Origin: UBA9619 sp964630665 | GTDB taxonomy: Bacteria; Pseudomonadota; Gammaproteobacteria; Arenicellales; UBA868 | Assembly: GCA_964630665.1 (NCBI GenBank) | Contig: CAZVVN010000053.1 | Coordinates: 1-24,408, forward strand | DNA length: 24,408 bases | Direction of reading: 5' to 3' | Shown: piece after piece, positions 7,293 to 14,656 of the stretch | Numbering within the stretch: position 1 is the stretch's first letter | How the letters are laid out: every line of letters begins with the position of its first letter | Program-made: the position numbers and the translations under genes | The notes under the pieces: generated by a model | What the model was told of the DNA's origin: nothing | The model's input: the letters and a program-made list of their open reading frames with translations, nothing else | Databases searched by the model: none

Positions 7293-8999
7293 ATGGCGGC
7301 TCAGAAAGAACCAGTTTTCGACATAATCGTCGTAGGGGCAGGGTTTGCCGGCCTTTATCTGCTCTACCGGTTAAGAACACTGGGGTTCCGGACACTCGTC
7401 ATTGAAGCCGCTGATGGCGTGGGCGGCACCTGGTACTGGAACCGTTATCCCGGCGCACGATGCGATGTCGAAAGCATGGCTTACTCGTACTCGTTTTCCG
7501 AATCACTCGAACAGGACTGGGTGTGGACGGAACGCTACGCCGCCCAGCCGGAGATCCTGGCCTACGCCAACCACGTCAGCGACCGTTTTGGTCTTAGAGA
7601 GGATATTTGCTTCAACACCTGGGTCGCGCGCGCTGTTTTTTCCGAGACCGACGGCCTGTGGACACTTACCAGCGACGAGGGGCTGAGTTTCGGCGCACGC
7701 TTTGTCATCATGGCACTGGGCTGCCTTTCCGCACCCCACCGACCCGACATTCCGGGGATCAGTGAATTTGCGGGAGAGTGCTACCACACCGGTTACTGGC
7801 CCCACCAGAAGGTTGATTTCAGCGGCAAGACTGTCGGCGTGATCGGGACCGGTTCGTCGGCGGTCCAGGCCATACCCCTTATCGCTAAACAGGCTGCACA
7901 CCTGAGCGTCTTTCAGCGCACCCCAAACTTCAGTATTCCAGCCTGGAACGGTCCCCTGGATGAAGAGAGTCAGAGGCACTGGAAGAACAACTACCGGACA
8001 CTGCGCGCCGAAGCCAGACAAACTTCTTCCGGTATCCTCAACATGGACAGTGATCATTGTGCCGCTGAACTGTCTCCCGACGAACAGCACAACGAGCTGG
8101 AACGCCGCTGGCAGCACGGTGGTCTGATCATGTGGAACGCCTTCAACGATATCATGACCGACCCGGCCAGCAATGAACTGGCGGCTTCATTCGTGCGCCG
8201 GAAGATCTGTGAAAAAGTGAAAGATCGAAAAATAGCCGATCTTCTTTGTCCTAAAGACCATCCGCTGGGATCCAAACGCCTGTGCGTGGACACCGATTAC
8301 TATGAGACCTTCAACCGCAAAAACGTCACGCTGGTCGATATACGGTCTCATCCGATTGAGAAGATCACTGCACAGGGCGTGCAGACAAGCCACGATTCAT
8401 ATGCTTTGGATGTCATCGTGCTGGCGACAGGCTTCGACGCGATGACCGGCCCGATGATGAAGATCGACATCCGTGGAAGAGACGGCGTAAGTATCGAGCG
8501 CAAATGGTCCGATGGCCCGCGGACCTATCTTGGAATCGCTATCGCTGATTTTCCCAATCTCTTCATGGTCACAGGACCCGGCAGCCCGTCAGTGCTTTCA
8601 AACGTACTGCTCGCCATTGAGCAGCACGTGGACTGGGTCTCGGATTGTCTGTGTCATATGCGCAGTACTGGGTTCGACATCATCGAAGCCTCCCCGCAGG
8701 CCGAAGACGACTGGGTCATACACGTGAACGATGTTGCGAACCCGACGCTGTACACGCACAGTGACTCCTGGTACATGGGCGCCAACATTCCCGGTAAACC
8801 GAGGGTCTTCATGCCCTATGTCGGTGGTGCCGCCAATTACCGCGAACTCTGTAATGAGGTATCTGACCAAGGGTATACCGGCTTTACAATGAGCAAAAGT
8901 CCCGCCACCGCGCCCAGAAACACAGTCGTAAGTACCAACGAACAGCAGAGGTTCGACAGCCAGACTTTCAGCCAACCAAGGAGAAACTCCACATCATGA
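7293..8999 (+). CDS. Flavin-dependent Baeyer-Villiger-type monooxygenase
   Basis: A 568-residue class B flavoprotein monooxygenase, cytoplasmic, using FAD and NADPH to insert oxygen into a ketone (giving an ester or lactone) or onto a heteroatom. Motifs in order are the FAD-binding G-A-G-F-A-G at 15-20, G-G-T-W-Y-W-N-R-Y-P-G-A-R-C-D at 44-58, the type I BVMO fingerprint F-A-G-E-C-Y-H-T-G-Y-W-P at 159-170 (a full match to F-x-G-x-x-x-H-T-x-x-W-P), the NADPH Rossmann G-T-G-S-S-A at 185-190, and a late V-L-A-T-G-F-D-A. The C-terminal approximately 35 residues are polar and low in complexity. The ATG at 7293 has only a weak ribosome site, but the protein start matches the family. Its stop overlaps the alcohol dehydrogenase start by four bases (ATGA), implying coupled translation. 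The substrate is unknown. Confidence 0.92.
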   Translation: MAAQKEPVFDIIVVGAGFAGLYLLYRLRTLGFRTLVIEAADGVGGTWYWNRYPGARCDVESMAYSYSFSESLEQDWVWTERYAAQPEILAYANHVSDRFGLREDICFNTWVARAVFSETDGLWTLTSDEGLSFGARFVIMALGCLSAPHRPDIPGISEFAGECYHTGYWPHQKVDFSGKTVGVIGTGSSAVQAIPLIAKQAAHLSVFQRTPNFSIPAWNGPLDEESQRHWKNNYRTLRAEARQTSSGILNMDSDHCAAELSPDEQHNELERRWQHGGLIMWNAFNDIMTDPASNELAASFVRRKICEKVKDRKIADLLCPKDHPLGSKRLCVDTDYYETFNRKNVTLVDIRSHPIEKITAQGVQTSHDSYALDVIVLATGFDAMTGPMMKIDIRGRDGVSIERKWSDGPRTYLGIAIADFPNLFMVTGPGSPSVLSNVLLAIEQHVDWVSDCLCHMRSTGFDIIEASPQAEDDWVIHVNDVANPTLYTHSDSWYMGANIPGKPRVFMPYVGGAANYRELCNEVSDQGYTGFTMSKSPATAPRNTVVSTNEQQRFDSQTFSQPRRNSTS

Positions 9000-10036
9000 G
9001 AGCCGCCGTGTATGAAGCCTTTCAAGGGCCCATGTCGGTCCAGAATGTACCCGACCCCGAACCTGCTACACACGGTGTGGTCCTGTCTGTGCAGGCATCC
9101 GGGGTCTGCCGCAGCGACTGGCACGGCTGGATGGGTCACGACAGCGATATCTCCCTGCCGCACGTCCCCGGCCACGAATTTTCCGGGGTCGTCGAGGCAG
9201 TCGGACCGCAAACTTCAAACTGGCAGACCGGGGACCGTGTGACGATGCCCTTCATGGGGGTCTGTGGCACCTGTCTCCAGTGCACATCGGGCCAGCACCA
9301 TCTTTGTGACAGCACCTACCAGCCAGGCTTCAAGCGCTGGGGTTCTTATGCCGAGTACCTTGCGATTGACTTCGCCGACACCAATCTGGTCGCGCTGCCG
9401 GATTCGATCGACTTCGCGACTGCGGCGAGCCTCGGCTGCCGATTCGCCACCTCGTTCCGGGCCATCGTTTTCCAGGGCAGGGTGTCAGCCGGCCAGTGGG
9501 TCGCCGTGCATGGCTGTGGCGGCATTGGCCTTTCGGCGATCATGATCGCCGAGGCCCTGGGTGCCCGGGTGATCGCCATCGACATTACCGAGCAGAAGCT
9601 CGATTTTGCCCGGTCCATCGGTGCGATGGAGACTTTGAACGCCTCGCAGACCGACGATGTGGCAGGCGCTGTCGTCGAAAGGACAAAAGGCGGGGCACAC
9701 CTTTCTGTCGATGCGCTCGGCAGTACGGCGACCTGTCGGAATTCGATTGACTGCCTGAGAAAGCGCGGCAGGCACGTGCAGGTCGGCCTGATGAACGGTG
9801 ACGATGCCGAACCCTCTATAGCGATGGGCAGGATTATCTCCAACGAGCTCGAGATCCTCGGCAGCCTGGGCATGCAGTTCCACAGATACCCGGAGATGCT
9901 GGCGATGATCGAGTCGGGCAAACTGACGCCGCAGAAGCTGATCGGTCGAACGATTACACTCGAAGAATCAGCAGCGCTGCTACCCGATATGAATTCTTTT
10001 GGCGAAACCGGCATCGCGGTGATCGACCGGTTCTGA
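8996..10036 (+). CDS. Zinc-dependent medium-chain alcohol dehydrogenase
   Basis: A 346-residue MDR-family dehydrogenase that interconverts an alcohol and an aldehyde or ketone with NAD(P). The catalytic zinc site is visible as C38 with G-H-E at 59-61. The structural zinc lobe is complete (C90, C93, C96, C104). The Rossmann motif G-C-G-G-I-G sits at 173-178. Length and layout match AdhP-like or threonine-dehydrogenase-like enzymes. AAGGAG precedes the ATG, which overlaps the monooxygenase stop. The pairing suggests that alcohol is oxidised to a ketone, which the monooxygenase then oxygenates. That order is an inference from gene coupling. Confidence 0.93.
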   Translation: MRAAVYEAFQGPMSVQNVPDPEPATHGVVLSVQASGVCRSDWHGWMGHDSDISLPHVPGHEFSGVVEAVGPQTSNWQTGDRVTMPFMGVCGTCLQCTSGQHHLCDSTYQPGFKRWGSYAEYLAIDFADTNLVALPDSIDFATAASLGCRFATSFRAIVFQGRVSAGQWVAVHGCGGIGLSAIMIAEALGARVIAIDITEQKLDFARSIGAMETLNASQTDDVAGAVVERTKGGAHLSVDALGSTATCRNSIDCLRKRGRHVQVGLMNGDDAEPSIAMGRIISNELEILGSLGMQFHRYPEMLAMIESGKLTPQKLIGRTITLEESAALLPDMNSFGETGIAVIDRF

Positions 10037-10259
10037 ACTCCCCCACTGATACCAAATGTCTGAAGCAACTGCTGTGACTCACCTCTGGTTCGCCAACTCA
10101 GTTCATTTCAGTTCAGGTCACCCAGCAGCTATCGGGACTGGCCTTTCCAGCAATGTCTAACCATACACTGCCAGGTATCGGCTGATGGCCACGCTGTGGC
10201 GTGTCACGTACCAGTCGAACTCAGAACGATCAATTTAAGAACACTGACCCCTGCTTCTC
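10037..10259. other. Intergenic region with a direct repeat and a small hairpin
   Basis: This 223-base gap has no convincing gene. It contains two exact copies of TCAGTTCA at 10098-10105 and 10108-10115, spaced ten bases apart, about one helical turn. A small hairpin GCCAC-gct-GTGGC lies at 10188-10200. The flavoenzyme gene that follows has no obvious Shine-Dalgarno site and I could not find a confident promoter. The repeat could be a regulator half-site pair or chance. Confidence 0.35.
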
Positions 10260-12302
10260 ATGTCGCAACTTGATCCTCTTTTTCAACCACTGACGATCAA
10301 GGGCCTTGTTCTGAAAAACAGGTTCCTGAGTACCAGCCATGCGCCCGGCTACACGCTGCAGGGCAATATCACTGAGCGGTATATCTACTACGAGGCGGAA
10401 AAAGCCAGAGGCGGTGTTGGCCTGTTGCAGTTTGGCGGTGCCACTTCGGTTGCGGTCGAGGGTTCTTTCCACTACGGGCAGATCAACGGCTCTGTGGATG
10501 ACGTCATTCCGCAATATCGACGCATCGCCGGGGCCATTCACGCGCATGGGGCGGCATGCACTATTCAACTCCGACACGGTGGCCGGCAGGAACGCTGGGA
10601 CCACGACCAGTGGCTGCCGGCTTTTTCCCCATCGGCCACTCGCGAACTCAATTTTGGTGTTTTTGCCGCGGAGATGGAAGACCATGACATCGCTCGTGCG
10701 CAACAGGATTTTGTTGACGCGGTAAGGCGGGCCAGAGACGGCGACATCGACGGCGTTGAAATAGCCTGTCAGTCTGGTGCATTGATCGAGCAGTTCTGGT
10801 CACCGGCGATGAACTACCGCACTGACCGATATGGTGGCTCTCTGGCAAACCGTATGCGTTTTGGTCTGGAAGTGCTTGAGGCTGTCCGCCAGGATATCGG
10901 TGAAGACTACATCGTTGGCATTCGCATGTCGGGTGACGAGATGCTGCGTGGCGGTCTGAACCAGGACGACTGCATCGCCATCGCCGAGGTCTATGCTGAC
11001 AGTGGCCTGATCGACTTTATCAGTGTGGTCGGTGCACAGCCAACCGACACCCTTTCGGTTGCCAAAATCTGGCCTACGATGTGGCTGCCCACGGCGGCTT
11101 ACCTCCCGCTCGCAGGTGCGATCAAGGCCGTGTCAGACGTACCGGTCTTTCATGCCACGCGGATCACCGATGCCGCCACCGCCGCCTACGCGGTCAGTGA
11201 GGGTCTGGTCGATATGGTCGGCATGACCCGGGCATTCATTGCTGATCCCTATCACGTCCGCAAGCTCGAAGCAGGTGAGGAGCAACACATACGCCCCTGT
11301 GTTGGTGTGGGATACTGTGTAGACCGGGTGATTTCGGGTTCTGATGCTCTGTGTGTACACAACGTTGCAACAAGCCGCGAACAGCACCTGCCACATGTCG
11401 TCCGATCTGCCCCTGGCCGAAAACATAAGGTAGTTGTGGTCGGGGGTGGACCGGGTGGTCTGGAGGCCGCTCGCGTGTGTGCTTCGCGCGGACACCAGGT
11501 CATCCTCTATGAAGCGACGGCCGAGCTGGGTGGTCAAATCGTCCTGGCTGCCAAAGCGACCTGGCGCACGGGCCTGATCGGGATCGCCACCTGGCTGGCC
11601 GATCAGCTGGATTTTCTGGGCGTGGATGTTCGCTGCAACCAACTGGCCGACCGGAACACCGTACTCGAGAGTGACCCGGAATGCGTGATCGTCGCCACAG
11701 GGGGGACCCCCAGTGTCGGTCGTTTTGAGGGCCATGGCCTCGCCAACACGGCCTGGGATATCCTGAGCGGGCATGTTGAGTGCGCCGGTGAGATCCTTAT
11801 CGTGGATGAAAGCGGGGGTCACGCGGCTCTGTCGTGCGCCGAGTTCGCCGCGGATCAGGGGGCGCAAGTAGAGATCGTCAGCCCCGACCGGGTGCTGGGG
11901 ACCGAGCTGGCACAGACCAACCTGGGTGCCCATTTGAGTGAGCTCTACAAACTGAAAGTACGAATCAGACCGGATACTCGACTTGAGAAACTCGAACGCG
12001 AGGATGACGGTTTGACTGCCACCCTGACCAATGTGTACACCGACCTCAACGAGGGTCATCGATTTGACATGGTGATCGGGGAACACGGCACCACCCCGAA
12101 CTCAGATCTTTATTTCGCTCTAAAGCCGCTTTCCACCAACTTGGGTCAGCTTGACCTTGAAAGTCTCACCACGGCCCGGCGACAGACGTTGGCACCGAAC
12201 CCGGAAGGTCGTTTCAGCCTCTACCGCATCGGCGACGCCTGGGCCAGTCGCAACATCCATGCTGCCATGCTGGATGCCATGCGGCTCTGCCTGCACATTT
12301 GA
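10260..12302 (+). CDS. TMADH/2,4-dienoyl-CoA reductase-type flavin oxidoreductase (OYE barrel + FAD/NAD domain)
   Basis: A 680-residue two-part flavoenzyme. Residues 1 to about 340 form an old-yellow-enzyme FMN barrel (L-K-N-R-F at 18-22, Q-L-R-H-G-G-R at 103-109, T-D-R-Y-G-G-S-L-A-N-R at 188-198). Residues 345-370 are the iron-sulphur segment. Residues 389-680 are a dinucleotide-binding module (V-V-V-G-G-G-P-G-G-L-E-A-A at 392-404, Y-E-A...L-G-G-Q at 418-426, G-D-A-W near the end). Relatives include trimethylamine and dimethylamine dehydrogenases, N-methylproline demethylases and dienoyl-CoA reductases. The cluster motif reads C347-x-x-V350-x-x-C353 then C365, so the second cysteine of the usual C-x-x-C-x-x-C is valine. 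The barrel motif before Q-F-W-S-P has S-G-A where reductases have H-G-Y. A demethylase role fits these changes and the amine-handling neighbours, but is inferred. Confidence 0.88.
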   Translation: MSQLDPLFQPLTIKGLVLKNRFLSTSHAPGYTLQGNITERYIYYEAEKARGGVGLLQFGGATSVAVEGSFHYGQINGSVDDVIPQYRRIAGAIHAHGAACTIQLRHGGRQERWDHDQWLPAFSPSATRELNFGVFAAEMEDHDIARAQQDFVDAVRRARDGDIDGVEIACQSGALIEQFWSPAMNYRTDRYGGSLANRMRFGLEVLEAVRQDIGEDYIVGIRMSGDEMLRGGLNQDDCIAIAEVYADSGLIDFISVVGAQPTDTLSVAKIWPTMWLPTAAYLPLAGAIKAVSDVPVFHATRITDAATAAYAVSEGLVDMVGMTRAFIADPYHVRKLEAGEEQHIRPCVGVGYCVDRVISGSDALCVHNVATSREQHLPHVVRSAPGRKHKVVVVGGGPGGLEAARVCASRGHQVILYEATAELGGQIVLAAKATWRTGLIGIATWLADQLDFLGVDVRCNQLADRNTVLESDPECVIVATGGTPSVGRFEGHGLANTAWDILSGHVECAGEILIVDESGGHAALSCAEFAADQGAQVEIVSPDRVLGTELAQTNLGAHLSELYKLKVRIRPDTRLEKLEREDDGLTATLTNVYTDLNEGHRFDMVIGEHGTTPNSDLYFALKPLSTNLGQLDLESLTTARRQTLAPNPEGRFSLYRIGDAWASRNIHAAMLDAMRLCLHI

Positions 12303-12409
12303 TGGCACCCGGTACTGGTGTTCCAGACGATTGTCCGTTAAGTTAATCGTTGCATACCGACAGCAGAGCTGCGGCAGATCCAGCGGCTGACTAATAAGGA
12401 GAGAAAGCG

Positions 12410-13702
12410 ATGTCCAGAAACAGTGAGATACCCATCGCCGGCGGGCTCGATGTGGCCCTGCCGAAAATGGCGACGGTTCATCAGCGCTTTGCTGACGCCC
12501 ACATCGGTGACGTCGAGCAGGCGGTGCTGACACAGATCGCCCGACCCGAGATCAGCGCGCGTGTCACACCCGGCATGACCATCGCCATCGGTGCCGGCAG
12601 TCGCGGAGTCGCAAACATCGACACCGCCGTACGGACCACGGTGAAGGCCCTGCGGGAACTTGGCGCAGAGCCTTTTATCTTTCCTGCGATGGGCAGCCAC
12701 GCCGGTGCCACAGCCGAGGGCCAGCAGGCACTCCTCGCCGGCTACGGCATCACTGAAGAAGGCGTCGGCGCACCGGTGCGGGCCAGTATGGACACGGTCC
12801 AGATCGCCGAGATGGACGACGGCACACCGCTGCACGTCGACCGCCATGCCCACGATGCCGACGGCATCGTACTGATCAACAGAGTCAAACCTCACACGAC
12901 CTTCCGCGGCCCGATTGAAAGCGGAGTGGCCAAGATGATCGTCATCGGCATGGGTAAGATCCAGGGAGCCACCCACATGCACTGGCACGGTATGGATCGC
13001 TTTCCGGAAGTCCTGCCCCGGGCAGCAACACTGATCATGGAAAACACCTCGTTCCTGTTCGGGGTCGGCATGGTCGAGAACGCCTACGATCAGACCGCAA
13101 TCGTCGAGGCGCTGTTGCCGGACACGCTGCTCGACCGGGAGACCGAATTGCAGGCCAAGGCCAAGTCGCTGATGGGGCGCTTGTACTTCAGCGATATCGA
13201 TCTGTTACTGATCGACCGGATGGGCAAGGAAATCTCTGGAGCGGGGTTCGATCCAAACATTACCGGGCGGAACAACCGCGGTGTGAGCGGTTTCGACGAT
13301 CCCAGGGTACAGAAAATCGTGGTCCTGAATCTCAGCCAGAAGACCAAAGGCAATGCCACCGGACTGGGCCTGGCGGACGTCATCACGCAAAAACTCTACG
13401 ATGCGATCGACTATCCGGCCACCTATGGGAATGTCATCACTTCTGCCTATCTCGACGGCGCCCTGATCCCGATCTCAATGCCGACCGACCAACAGGCCGT
13501 TCAACTGGCGGTCAAGACCCTGATCCGGGTCAAGCAGGGCGAAGCGCGTATCGTGCGGATCCGCGATACGCTCAGCCTCGAGAGAATTGGGGTGTCCGAA
13601 CCGATGCTGTCGGAAGTCGAGCAGCATCCGGACATGTCTATCACAGGTCAAGCGGAACCGTTTGCTTTTCGGGCTGATGGCACCTTGGAGCCCATAATGT
13701 GA
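12410..13702 (+). CDS. Lactate racemase-like (LarA N-terminal / DUF2088) protein
   Basis: A 430-residue protein with features I associate with the LarA-like DUF2088 family: P-A-M-G-S-H-A-G-A-T-A-E-G-Q at 92-105, N-R-V-K-P-H-T-T-F-R-G at 157-167, and G-M-G-K-I-Q-G-A-T-H-M-H-W-H-G at 180-194, which is rich in histidine and lysine. LarA racemises lactate using a nickel-pincer cofactor, and broader family members act on other 2-hydroxyacids. No LarB, LarC or LarE maturation gene is visible here, so cofactor use is open. A good AAGGAGAG site lies seven bases before the ATG. It sits between the TMADH-like gene and a class II aldolase. A D-2-hydroxyacid dehydrogenase lies 2.3 kb further on, on the opposite strand, which fits hydroxyacid metabolism. 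Family call moderate; substrate unknown. Confidence 0.72.
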   Translation: MSRNSEIPIAGGLDVALPKMATVHQRFADAHIGDVEQAVLTQIARPEISARVTPGMTIAIGAGSRGVANIDTAVRTTVKALRELGAEPFIFPAMGSHAGATAEGQQALLAGYGITEEGVGAPVRASMDTVQIAEMDDGTPLHVDRHAHDADGIVLINRVKPHTTFRGPIESGVAKMIVIGMGKIQGATHMHWHGMDRFPEVLPRAATLIMENTSFLFGVGMVENAYDQTAIVEALLPDTLLDRETELQAKAKSLMGRLYFSDIDLLLIDRMGKEISGAGFDPNITGRNNRGVSGFDDPRVQKIVVLNLSQKTKGNATGLGLADVITQKLYDAIDYPATYGNVITSAYLDGALIPISMPTDQQAVQLAVKTLIRVKQGEARIVRIRDTLSLERIGVSEPMLSEVEQHPDMSITGQAEPFAFRADGTLEPIM

Positions 13703-13783
13703 CAAGCCACCATTTATCCATAGCGAGAATTAAATTGAAGGAAAATTGGACGACAATTCAACATAGTAATCGAGTTATCTGGC

Positions 13784-14578
13784 GTGTTACCTGAGAATTA
13801 TCCCAGACTCTCCGATCAAGATGATTCTGTCATCCGAGATCAGGTGGATCGAGAACTTCAAGGCAGTCTGGTCGAAAATGACTGGTCGATTCCTCTCCGA
13901 ATAGCCCTGACCTGTAGAAAACTGGCCACTGAAGGACACGCCGAAACCTTAGCAGGACAAGTGACTTTCAAAGCAGATGAAAATACGTTCTGGGCGAATC
14001 CGATCTTCGGGGGTTTCGCAAATATTCGGCAAAGTACCGTACTGCAAATCGACAAAAACTTACAGGTAATTGAGGGCGATAGTATTCCCAATCCAGGCGT
14101 TCGTTTTCACATTTGGATTTACCGTGCTCGACCGGACATCAGAGCAATTGTTCACACCCATCCGCCGCACGCTTCTGCCCTATCGTTGATCGGCAGAGAA
14201 TTGGCAATAGCACATATGGACGTCGCCATGTTCTACGACGACTGTGCCTATTTGCCCGAGTGGCCTGGCGTACCCGTTGCCAACGAGGAAGGACGGATCA
14301 TTTCCCAAGCACTCGGAGACAAAAATTCCATCCTGTTGGCCAACCACGGTCTACTGACGGTTGGAAAATCACTGGAGGAGGCGACTTACCTGGCTGTCCA
14401 ATTCGAGCGGGCAGCACGCTTGCAGCTTCTGGCCGAGAGTGTTGGTGAGATCCAACCGATCCGCGACGATCACGCCCGCGATGCTCACGACTTTCTATTG
14501 CAGGACAGTGTTGTTTTCGGGACATTTAATGCCTGGGCGGAGCAACTGCTCCGCAAAGAACCAGATATTGCCAGTTAG
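13784..14578 (+). CDS. Class II aldolase/adducin-family protein
   Basis: A 264-residue AraD/FucA-type protein. The zinc-binding histidines are readable: H124 and H126 in V-H-T-H-P-P-H-A, and H188 in A-N-H-G-L-L-T-V-G. Family members are zinc-dependent aldolases, epimerases or decarboxylases acting on sugar phosphates and hydroxyacids. The segment that usually carries the catalytic glutamate (P-S-S-E before H-x-x-I-Y) reads P-N-P-G at 102-105, so the chemistry may differ from classical fuculose-phosphate aldolase. The start is a GTG at 13784. An in-frame stop at 13736 limits extension, and no Shine-Dalgarno site is obvious. Two 60-base blocks I counted have 50% GC, lower than adjacent genes (58-72% in sample blocks), and the leader is AT-rich, suggesting a different origin. 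Confidence 0.85.
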   Translation: MLPENYPRLSDQDDSVIRDQVDRELQGSLVENDWSIPLRIALTCRKLATEGHAETLAGQVTFKADENTFWANPIFGGFANIRQSTVLQIDKNLQVIEGDSIPNPGVRFHIWIYRARPDIRAIVHTHPPHASALSLIGRELAIAHMDVAMFYDDCAYLPEWPGVPVANEEGRIISQALGDKNSILLANHGLLTVGKSLEEATYLAVQFERAARLQLLAESVGEIQPIRDDHARDAHDFLLQDSVVFGTFNAWAEQLLRKEPDIAS

Positions 14579-14656
14579 TAGCGGAAAACAGAACTAATAG
14601 GCTTCAGCGGCTTATCAGGGGATGGTCTACTCTGCTGATCCGACCCACGCGCTGGG

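Noticed and set aside
11133..12086. Minus-strand open frame of about 317 codons
   Set aside because: It is antisense to the FAD/NAD domain of the TMADH-like gene and has no recognisable domain.
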